Both the position numbers and the translations under genes were made by a program. 62,862 nucleotides of DNA from a bacterium HR28 (lineage in GTDB: Bacteria; Chloroflexota; Chloroflexia; Thermomicrobiales; Thermomicrobiaceae). The notes under the pieces were generated by a model, which saw nothing but the letters and a program-made list of their open reading frames with translations, did no database searches and was not told the DNA's origin. Of this stretch, positions 1 to 6,656 are shown piece after piece. Position 1 is the first letter of the stretch. Every line of letters begins with the position of its first letter. The stretch lies in the NCBI GenBank assembly GCA_002898255.1, contig BEIE01000007.1:1-62862 (forward strand), given 5' to 3'.

Positions 1-1
1 C

Positions 2-808
2 CTCCACCATGGCATGAGCGGGGTGGCCGGTGCCGAGTTCTTCGGCGACTTCGCCGACGGCCCAGCCGTCAAGGCCGCTATCCTCGAGGCCGGCAAGGAA
101 TTCGGTCTGCGCCAGGTCGGCTCCCGCGCCTACGCCACCAACGGCCTCGAGTCTGGCTGGATTCCCAATCCGCTGCCGGCGATCTACACCAGTCCGGAAC
201 TGCGGGGCTATCGGGAGTGGCTCCCGGCCACGGCCTATGAGGCGGTGGGGTCGCTGGGTGGGAGCTTTGTCAGCCCCAACATTGAGGACTACTACTTGAC
301 TCCGTGGGATCTGGGGTATGGGCGCCTGATCAAGTTCGACCATGACTTCGTGGGGCGGGCGGCGCTGGAGCGCATGAAGGACCAGCCGCACCGTAAGAAG
401 GTGACGCTGGTGTGGGACCCGGAGGAAGCGGCCCGCGTGGTGGGTAGCCTCTTTACCCAGCCCAAGGGCCAGCGCTACAAGTACTTCGATCTGCCGCTGG
501 CGCAGTATGCGACGTGGATGTATGACGCTGTCCTCAACGATGCCGGTGAAGTCGTCGGTTTCTCTATGTGGACCGGCTTCAGCTCCAACGAGGAGCGAGT
601 TCTCTCGCTTGCAACGATCAAGGAAGAGTACGCCAAGGAAGGGACGCGGCTGCGCATTGTGTGGGGCGAGCCGAATGGCGGATCGCGCAAGCCGTCGGTG
701 GAGCGGCATGTGCAGACCGAGGTCTGGGTGACAGTCGGGCCGGCCCCCTACGCCGAGCCGGCTCGCCGCTACCGGGAGCAAGTGCTTCGGGCACGCCGCT
801 CCAGCTGA
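2..808 (+). CDS. LigM/DesA-type aromatic O-demethylase, GcvT fold (5'-truncated by window edge)
   Basis: The reading frame is open to the left edge, and the residues before the first Met (LHHG) fit the family, so only the C-terminal ~268 residues are present. The text matches tetrahydrofolate-dependent vanillate / 3-O-methylgallate / syringate O-demethylases of the GcvT (aminomethyltransferase) superfamily: the GRAALERM segment of the folate-binding domain, then WTGFSSNEERVLSLA and the C-terminal VWGEPNGGSRKPSVERH block typical of LigM/DesA. Such enzymes move a methoxyl methyl group to tetrahydrofolate in the cytoplasm. The neighbouring ring-cleavage genes support an aromatic substrate; which one is not decidable here. 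A strong terminator follows, so the gene ends its own transcript. Confidence 0.8.
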   Translation, partial: LHHGMSGVAGAEFFGDFADGPAVKAAILEAGKEFGLRQVGSRAYATNGLESGWIPNPLPAIYTSPELRGYREWLPATAYEAVGSLGGSFVSPNIEDYYLTPWDLGYGRLIKFDHDFVGRAALERMKDQPHRKKVTLVWDPEEAARVVGSLFTQPKGQRYKYFDLPLAQYATWMYDAVLNDAGEVVGFSMWTGFSSNEERVLSLATIKEEYAKEGTRLRIVWGEPNGGSRKPSVERHVQTEVWVTVGPAPYAEPARRYREQVLRARRSS

Positions 809-827
809 GATCGAACGCCATTCCTAG

Positions 828-861
828 GATCCCGGGCGGCTGCGCCGCCCGGGATCTTTTT
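828..861 (+). terminator. Rho-independent terminator
   Basis: A 13-bp perfect GC-rich stem (828-840 with 844-856), a 3-nt loop and a run of five T (857-861) lie 20 bases past the demethylase stop codon. Confidence 0.9.
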
Positions 862-1534
862 CTGCCCTGCCCACAGTGTGCAGTTGATCCGGGCAGTCAG
901 GCACAACCACGGTCCCCGCTGCTGTCCCATTTCGCTCTAGGAGAGCTCTCTTCCCTGCACGAGGCGGCATGTTAAGTTTCTGTTCCTTTCCAAGCACTCT
1001 TGGCTTGAGACTCACCTCTTCTACGCAGCTAGTTCGGCGTCTTGACAAGTGCAGAAGTATCGCCTTTTCCACTGCCATCTGCGAGAAAACGACCAATGAC
1101 GAGAATGTCGCATGCCGCAGCCGGGCCCATGAAAGGGAAATCTTGACTCGCTACAGCCGCCTGATTACCATAGAGGTGAATCATGGCAGATGCTCCGCGT
1201 TCGGATAATCTGAACACACTGCTACTGGGTGAGAATGAAGTACCTGTGGGGAAGACTATCAATAGAGATACGGCAGCTATCCATCAGCCATGGTGCATTT
1301 TCGGCGTATCCAGCGAGCTACAGTACACGCTTGTATTCTCGCTCGCAGCCGATACGCATGGTAAGCTGCAAGCGCTCTTCCCACGAGCTTCGGAGCACTG
1401 TATGATGCCAGTACGGCTACATTCGTCCAAAGCAGTGTGGTCTTTCGGCACAATTCACACGAGTCTCGTCGCGTGATCGGCGGAGTAAGTTAGCGATCGG
1501 GTAGTCTCTGCGTCGACGTGAGGAGGGTTGTTAC
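862..1534. other. Intergenic stretch, no gene seen
   Basis: About 670 bases between the terminator and the substrate-binding protein gene. Short reading frames on both strands show no family resemblance or good ribosome-binding site. The promoter of the downstream gene should lie here but no convincing -35/-10 pair was found. Confidence 0.6.
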
Positions 1535-2701
1535 GTGAATATGCGGAAGTTAACTCGCCGGACTCTGCTCGTGGCTGTGGCCGGAGCGGCAACGAGTAGT
1601 CTTCTTGCTGCCTGTGGTGGTGGCCAGCAGCCGACACCAACTACTGCACCCGCTACACCGACTGCTGCGACCGGGGCAGCAACGCCGACCACGGCTCCCG
1701 CTGTCACCCCGACTGCTGCGCCTACCGCTACCCCGACACCCGCGCCAACAGTTGTCCAGGCTCGCAAGCTCAAGATGCGCGTTGCCTTGGCCACCGAAGA
1801 AGCCGGGAATTTCATCGCAGTAGAAAAGGGCTTCTTCAAGGAAGTCGGACTGGATGTGGAACTGGTTACCACACAAGGCACGCCCGGCGAAGTTATTCCG
1901 TTGGTAGCCGTCGGCCAGCTCGATCTCTTTAGCGGTGCCATTCAGGCAGCACTGGTCAACGCCCGCACACAGGGGGTCGAGGTGACCATTGTCGCCGGTG
2001 AAGGCGCACTGCGACGTGGTAATGTGTTTCACGCCTATGCCGTCACGAAGCAGCTGTACGATCAAGGCGTCCGCTCGGTCGCAGACTTGCGCGGCCGCAC
2101 ATTGGCGATGCCAAGCGACGCCGGCATCGACTTGCTCGAACTCAAGAAGGTCTTGGAATCGGGCGGGCTATCTCTCGATGACGTCAAAATGCAGCTGATC
2201 CGTCTCCCCGACATGCCGACGGCACTGCAGAACGGCGCGGTGGAGGCGGCTGAACTCGTCGAACCCTACGCGACGATCGCGACGAAGCAGCTTGGTGCGG
2301 CTGTCCCAATTGTGGCCGGTGATCAGATCGTCGACATCGTCGGCGATAACTTCCCGATCTCGGTGATCGTTGTCGGCCCCCCAATGCTCAAGGATCGCGC
2401 ACTCCTGGAGGCATTTCTCGTCGGGTATCTCAAGGGAGCACGTTACTACCTCCAAGCGCTAAAGGATCCGGCGGCACGCGCTGAGGTCGTGCAGATTCTC
2501 AAGAATCGGACACCGCTCAAGGATGACAAGCTCTACGAGCAGATGACCTGGCCTGGTGTCTCTGAAGACGGCACCTTCGATCTCACAAAACTGGACGAAG
2601 CACAGCAGCTCTGGAAGCAACGCGGCAAGATCCAGCAGACAGTTCCCGTCGATCAGCTGGCCGACTTCAGCTTCGTCCAGAATGCAGCCAAGCAGCTCTG
2701 A
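1535..2701 (+). CDS. ABC transporter substrate-binding lipoprotein, NMT1/SsuA-TauA type
   Basis: GTG start with AGGAGG at 1521-1526, 8 bases upstream. The N-terminus carries a twin-arginine-like TRRTLL stretch, a hydrophobic segment and a lipobox LLAAC (Cys about residue 27), so the protein is probably a surface lipoprotein. A Pro/Thr/Ala-rich linker of about 45 residues follows, typical of Chloroflexota lipoproteins, then an NMT1/THI5-like periplasmic-binding domain (FIAVEKGFFKEVGLDVELV). This subfamily binds sulfonates, nitrate, pyrimidine precursors or aromatic acids. No permease or ATPase lies in the window. Its position between a demethylase and a ring-cleavage operon suggests aromatic-acid uptake, which is inference. 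Confidence 0.85.
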   Translation: MNMRKLTRRTLLVAVAGAATSSLLAACGGGQQPTPTTAPATPTAATGAATPTTAPAVTPTAAPTATPTPAPTVVQARKLKMRVALATEEAGNFIAVEKGFFKEVGLDVELVTTQGTPGEVIPLVAVGQLDLFSGAIQAALVNARTQGVEVTIVAGEGALRRGNVFHAYAVTKQLYDQGVRSVADLRGRTLAMPSDAGIDLLELKKVLESGGLSLDDVKMQLIRLPDMPTALQNGAVEAAELVEPYATIATKQLGAAVPIVAGDQIVDIVGDNFPISVIVVGPPMLKDRALLEAFLVGYLKGARYYLQALKDPAARAEVVQILKNRTPLKDDKLYEQMTWPGVSEDGTFDLTKLDEAQQLWKQRGKIQQTVPVDQLADFSFVQNAAKQL

Positions 2702-2715
2702 GGCGAACGCTCGTC

Positions 2716-2764
2716 GCAGGCCAGCCAGAGTCTTCGCCTCTCTGGCTGGCCTGCCCCTTTTGTG
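2716..2764 (+). terminator. Rho-independent terminator
   Basis: A 15-bp perfect stem (2716-2730 with 2740-2754) and a 9-nt loop are followed by CCCCTTTTGTGT, directly after the substrate-binding protein gene. Confidence 0.85.
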
Positions 2765-2794
2765 TCTTCAGACGTAAATTCTCCCTTCTGAGCA

Positions 2795-2803
2795 TGCTAT
2801 AAT
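2795..2803 (+). promoter_or_regulatory. Extended -10 promoter of the aromatic-degradation operon
   Basis: Consensus TATAAT at 2798-2803 preceded by TGC (extended -10). The -35 position (about 2775-2780, TAAATT) is poor, as is common for extended -10 promoters. It implies transcription from about 2810 and a leader of roughly 90 bases before the ATG at 2900. Confidence 0.6.
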
Positions 2804-2899
2804 CCCCCTAGTTGATTCCGGTCTTGCGTCAGTGCCTAACCCTCCGCCACGATCGACCGGGCCGAGCGGTGATGAGCGAGAGGACGGAAGGTACAGGCG

Positions 2900-3829
2900 A
2901 TGACAAGCGTTCACCCGGTTCCCTCGCCACGGGCGCGGGAGCTCGTTCGTGGGGCGTACGATCTCCACGTCCACTCTGGCCCCGACGTCATGCCGCGGCG
3001 TATCGACGACATCGCACTGGCACGTCGCTTCCTTGACGTCGGGCTCGCGGGATATGTAATCAAGTCTCACTACGTCCCGACCGCCGAGCGCGCTGCTGTC
3101 GTGCGCGCGGCTGTCCCGGGTGTCCAAGTTCTTGGGTCTATCACCCTCAACCGTGCAGTCGGTGGTCTCAACCCCCTAGCTGTCGAAATCGCGGCCCGAG
3201 AAGGAGCACGGCTTGTCTGGCTCCCTACTGTAGACGCTGCGAATGAACGACGACATCTCCAACATGCGCCGGCTGGCGCGAAGCTACCATATTGGGCACG
3301 TCTCCAGCGAGAGATGCGCGAGACCGGCTTTGACGTGCCACCCGTTGACGTCGTTGGACCCGACGGCGACGTCGTCCCAGAGCTCCGTGCCGTCCTCCGT
3401 CTGATCGCGCGGCATGGTCTGGTCCTAGCCACAGGACACCTGGGTCGTGACGAGATCTTTGCCGTCGTTCAAGCGGCCCGTGAGGAGGGTGTGCGCCATA
3501 TCATCGTCACCCATCCCGATTTCCCCTCCCAAGCCCTCACGGCAGAGGATCAGGTCAGGCTTGCAGAGATGGGCGCCTATCTGGAGCACTGCTTCACCCC
3601 GCTCTACAGCGGCAAAGTCCTTTGGGAAACGGCGTTCGCTCACATTCGCGCCGTCGGCCCAGAACGCGTCGTCTTGAGCACTGACCTCGGCCAACCGGAC
3701 AACCCGCCCGTCGAAGACGGATTGGCACTCTTTGCTGACCGTCTGCTCGAAGCAGGTTTCAGCGAAGACGAGATCCATACGATGGCCGTGCGGAATACCG
3801 TTCGACTCGCCACTGGGAGGGAGCAATGA
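2900..3829 (+). CDS. DUF6282 family TIM-barrel (amidohydrolase-like) protein
   Basis: A 309-residue protein with an N-terminal metal-site motif YDLHVHSGPD (about residues 22-31), a central KSHY, the segment LATGHLGRDE and a C-terminal VVLSTDLGQPDNPP. The HxH near the start, later His residues and a late Asp are the metal-ligand pattern of the amidohydrolase superfamily; the overall text is what I know as DUF6282. It is the first gene of a four-gene operon and its stop overlaps the next start (ATGA, 3826-3829). In the gallate/protocatechuate 4,5 pathway an amidohydrolase (LigI) opens 2-pyrone-4,6-dicarboxylate, so a lactonase or hydrolase step on a ring-cleavage product is a reasonable guess, not shown by sequence. 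Confidence 0.75.
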   Translation: MTSVHPVPSPRARELVRGAYDLHVHSGPDVMPRRIDDIALARRFLDVGLAGYVIKSHYVPTAERAAVVRAAVPGVQVLGSITLNRAVGGLNPLAVEIAAREGARLVWLPTVDAANERRHLQHAPAGAKLPYWARLQREMRETGFDVPPVDVVGPDGDVVPELRAVLRLIARHGLVLATGHLGRDEIFAVVQAAREEGVRHIIVTHPDFPSQALTAEDQVRLAEMGAYLEHCFTPLYSGKVLWETAFAHIRAVGPERVVLSTDLGQPDNPPVEDGLALFADRLLEAGFSEDEIHTMAVRNTVRLATGREQ

Positions 3830-4557
3830 CTGGGGTTCGACGCCTACTCGTCGTCGGGGCACATGCTGCCGACTTCGTTTGGCGAGCAGCCGGAGTCATC
3901 GCCCTTGTCACGGCCAATGGCGGTGAAGCCACCGTGCTCGCGCTGTCCTATGGAGAACGCGGCGAGTCCGGTGAACTCTGGAAGGAACCGGGGCAGACTA
4001 TCGAACGCGTGAAAGCCATCCGCCACGAACAGGCCGAACAAGCAGCCCACGCGCTCGGCGCCCGCTTCCTTTGCTTTGATCTTGGTGACTACCCGCTCGA
4101 GGTGGACCGCGAGGCGACGGAACGGCTAGCCCAACTGATTCGAGATTTCCGCCCTGAGGCGATCATTACTCATACCCCGGTGGATCCCTTTAATCCTGAT
4201 CATCCGGTCGCACACGAGGCCGTCCAACGTGCCCGCCTTCTCTCCTCTGGTGCCGGCGTCGCCAGCGCTTTTGCGACGGTGGAGCCACCCCCACTGTACT
4301 ACTTCGAGCCGCACCAGCCCGAGTTGTGCGGCTTCGTTCCCAATGTCTTTGTGGACATCACACCGGTCTACGAAAAGAAACTTGCCGCAATGCAGGTCAT
4401 GGCCTCACAACAGTACCTTCAGCGCTACTATGCTGAACTTGCGGAACGACGAGCCAACCATGCACGCCGCATTTCGGGCATCAAGGACATTCGTTACGCC
4501 GAGGCATTCCAGCGCGTCACACCGCTAGTCGCCCGTGAACTCCTCGGTCACGGCTGA
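3826..4557 (+). CDS. galB: PIG-L fold hydratase, GalB-like 4-oxalomesaconate hydratase
   Basis: A 243-residue PIG-L/LmbE-fold protein. The usual AHPDD metal motif reads AHAAD (H13, D16), followed by FVWRAAG and LSYGERGESGELW, with PFNPDHPVAH (H126, H130) further on. This variant pattern and the EPHQPE segment match what I recall of Pseudomonas GalB, which hydrates 4-oxalomesaconate (4-carboxy-2-hydroxymuconate) to 4-carboxy-4-hydroxy-2-oxoadipate, rather than PIG-L sugar deacetylases. Loss of the first Asp of AHPDD removes the deacetylase catalytic base. The gene overlaps its upstream neighbour by 4 bases and is followed by the aldolase expected to use its product, which strongly supports the call. 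Confidence 0.8.
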   Translation: MTGVRRLLVVGAHAADFVWRAAGVIALVTANGGEATVLALSYGERGESGELWKEPGQTIERVKAIRHEQAEQAAHALGARFLCFDLGDYPLEVDREATERLAQLIRDFRPEAIITHTPVDPFNPDHPVAHEAVQRARLLSSGAGVASAFATVEPPPLYYFEPHQPELCGFVPNVFVDITPVYEKKLAAMQVMASQQYLQRYYAELAERRANHARRISGIKDIRYAEAFQRVTPLVARELLGHG

Positions 4558-4580
4558 GCATCTGGAATCGGAGGACGTTG

Positions 4581-5246
4581 ATGACTCGAGCAGAAGAGCG
4601 TGCCATCGAAGATCCAGTGCTCACTGAGGCTTGCCAGGCCTTCAGTGAGCTCGGCGTCGCCACCGTCTACGAGGCTTCCGGTCGTCAGGGACTGATTGAT
4701 CTTCCACTCATCCCGATCACTCCCGGGCAACGTGTCGCTGGCCCGGCGTTGACCGTGCTCTGTGGTCAGGGAGACAACCTTATGGTTCATGCCGTCATGG
4801 AACGCGTCTTCCCGGGTGCTGTATTGGTCATCACGATGCCGGAACCCGAACCGGTCGCACTTGTTGGGGAACTTTTGGCGATCCAAGCCAAAGTCCGTGG
4901 GGCAGCAGCACTCCTCGTCGATGCTGCAGTGCGCGATGTCGACGAACTTCGCGCGATGGGCCTTCCTGTGTGGACACGCTTCATCCGCGTCCGCGGTGCA
5001 ACAAAAGAGAAGATCGGTGGTATCGACGTACCAGTGGTCGTCGGCGGAGCACAAATCCAGCCTGGCGATATCGTCGTGTTGGACGATGACGGCGCAGTTG
5101 TCGTAGCACGTGAACGCGTCTCATCCGTCCTCGAGAGTGCGCGCGCTCGCGCTGAGCGAGAGGCACGTCTCCGCGAACGGCTGCAAGCCGGGGAGCTGAC
5201 GTACGACCTTCATGGGTTGCGTGCGGTCGTAGAACGCCAGCGGTGA
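4581..5246 (+). CDS. 4-carboxy-4-hydroxy-2-oxoadipate aldolase (LigK/GalC/ProA, RraA-like fold)
   Basis: The ATG at 4581 is chosen over a TTG three bases earlier because GGAGGA (about 4570-4575) is well spaced. The 221-residue protein has the RraA/HMG-CHA aldolase fold, with the GELLA loop (96-100), the substrate/metal-binding DAAVRD (114-119; R118 and D119 correspond to the conserved Arg-Asp pair) and GDIVVLDDDGAVVV (162-175). Family members cleave 4-carboxy-4-hydroxy-2-oxoadipate to pyruvate and oxaloacetate with a divalent metal. Standalone RraA ribonuclease inhibitors share the fold, but the GalB-like neighbour and the length favour the aldolase. Confidence 0.8.
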   Translation: MTRAEERAIEDPVLTEACQAFSELGVATVYEASGRQGLIDLPLIPITPGQRVAGPALTVLCGQGDNLMVHAVMERVFPGAVLVITMPEPEPVALVGELLAIQAKVRGAAALLVDAAVRDVDELRAMGLPVWTRFIRVRGATKEKIGGIDVPVVVGGAQIQPGDIVVLDDDGAVVVARERVSSVLESARARAEREARLRERLQAGELTYDLHGLRAVVERQR

Positions 5247-5283
5247 GGTCGGTGTAAAGTGCGTGAGCAGGGGAGGTTATGCT

Positions 5284-6264
5284 ATGCACGACGTGACACT
5301 CTACATCGGTGAACCAAGCTGCGATATGGCTCATCTCGCTCATCTCGAACTGCTTACTCCGACGCTCGAGGAGAGCGAGCGTTTCTTCGTGGACTATCTC
5401 GGGATGACGGTGAGCGAACGACGTGGAAATTCCGTCTATCTCCGCGCGTGGGACGATTACGCGCACCACACGCTCAAACTTACTGCTGGCCCGGTGCCAG
5501 CAATGGAGCACTTCGCGTACCGCGTGAGCTCGCCGGAGGCGCTGCAACGACGCGTGGCGATGCTTGAGCGTACGGGGCTCGGTTTAGGCTGGATCGATGG
5601 CGACGCCGGCCACGGCCCGGCCTATCGTTTCCGGACTCCCGACGGACACATCGGCGAGCTCCTGTGGGAGGTCGAATGGTACCAGCCGACACCAGAGACG
5701 AAGCCGGCACTGAAGAATCAAGCTTCCCGGTTCCCGGCACGTGGTTGCAATATCCGCCGACTCGACCATATCAATATCTTTGCGGCCGACGTCCGGGCAA
5801 CGCGCAAGTTCCTGCAAGAGAACCTTGGGCTTAAACTCACCGAATGCATTATCTTCGATGATGGCTCAGAAAAGGGTGCCTGGGTCACAGCTAACAATAA
5901 GGGCTATGAGATCGCCATTACCGAGGACCAGACAGGTGCACGGGGACGCTTCCACCATGTCTGCTACGCGGTAGACACTCGTGAGGAAGTCCTCCGCGCT
6001 GCGGATATTGCCATTGAGTTCGGGTATCGTATCGAGTACGGCCCACACAAGCATGCCGTTCAGCAGACCGTCTTCCTCTACGTCATCGAACCGGGCGGCC
6101 ATCGTATCGAAATCGGTTGCCCAGGGGCACGCCTCGTTTTGGCGCCTGATTGGAAGCCGATTGTCTGGACCGAAGCCGAGCGGAAGCGTGGGCAAGCATG
6201 GGGCCTGCCCACTGTTGCCACCTTCCATACGTACGGTACTCCACCAGTCGAAGTTGCACGCTGA
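5284..6264 (+). CDS. Two-domain VOC extradiol ring-cleavage dioxygenase (catechol 2,3-dioxygenase-like)
   Basis: The ATG at 5284 has GGGGAGG 7 bases upstream and is preferred to the GTG at 5263. The 326-residue protein has two vicinal-oxygen-chelate domains (about 15-130 and 155-280). Fe(II) ligands are visible as H162 (LDHIN), H225 (FHHVCY) and E276 (HRIEIG); H257 (GPHKH) and Y266 fit second-shell active-site residues of XylE-type enzymes. At the place of the XylE acid-base His (H199, motif HDVAF) this protein has YEIAI (Y209). It should open a catechol-type ring in the meta position. It is the last gene of the DUF6282-hydratase-aldolase operon, where LigAB/GalA-type dioxygenases are usual instead. 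Confidence 0.85.
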   Translation: MHDVTLYIGEPSCDMAHLAHLELLTPTLEESERFFVDYLGMTVSERRGNSVYLRAWDDYAHHTLKLTAGPVPAMEHFAYRVSSPEALQRRVAMLERTGLGLGWIDGDAGHGPAYRFRTPDGHIGELLWEVEWYQPTPETKPALKNQASRFPARGCNIRRLDHINIFAADVRATRKFLQENLGLKLTECIIFDDGSEKGAWVTANNKGYEIAITEDQTGARGRFHHVCYAVDTREEVLRAADIAIEFGYRIEYGPHKHAVQQTVFLYVIEPGGHRIEIGCPGARLVLAPDWKPIVWTEAERKRGQAWGLPTVATFHTYGTPPVEVAR

Positions 6265-6292
6265 GCGAACCGGTTCATTTCTCAGTGTCTCC

Positions 6293-6324
6293 GTAGGGGA
6301 TGCGGCTTCAGCCGCATCCCCTAC
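6293..6324 (+). terminator. Strong hairpin after the aromatic operon, no T run
   Basis: A 14-bp perfect stem (6293-6306 with 6311-6324) and a TTCA loop lie 28 bases past the dioxygenase stop. No T-tract follows, so it may act as a transcript-end stabiliser or a factor-dependent terminator. Confidence 0.55.
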
Positions 6325-6656
6325 CAACTCCGTGGCTCAACCGACAATCCTCGAAATACTGCCCCAGTCCCACGCTCCATCAGTGGCCATACGCCTGTCT
6401 CTCGTTTGCTCCCCTTCACGGCTCTTCGGGCGCATCACAAGCAACTTATGGCCTGCTGCGATACCACCGGTCGAGCGCAGTGGGGTAGGAACGAAGTGCC
6501 CGCGCTGACCAGCAAGCCAGCGACGAGCCTGCATTATTCGCCGCGGGGGTACTGGCTCCATATCGCAGGAGAGAACGGTCACAAGGGTTGCTATGACCTG
6601 GCACCCTTGGTAAGCTCCTCAACACGAAACGAACTTCCGGTCCAACAGGGGAATCC
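6325..6656. other. Intergenic stretch, no gene seen
   Basis: About 330 bases between the aromatic operon hairpin and the CapA-like gene. Reading frames on both strands are unrecognisable and lack ribosome-binding sites. Confidence 0.55.

Noticed and set aside
862..1534. Small reading frames such as 969-1208 and 1183-1476 as genes
   Set aside because: No ribosome-binding site, no recognisable domain, and overlap on both strands typical of chance frames in GC-rich DNA.
6293..6324. Hairpin as a repeated extragenic palindrome family
   Set aside because: Although several hairpins with TTCA loops occur (6293-6324, 8774-8803), the stems differ in sequence; they look like independent terminators.
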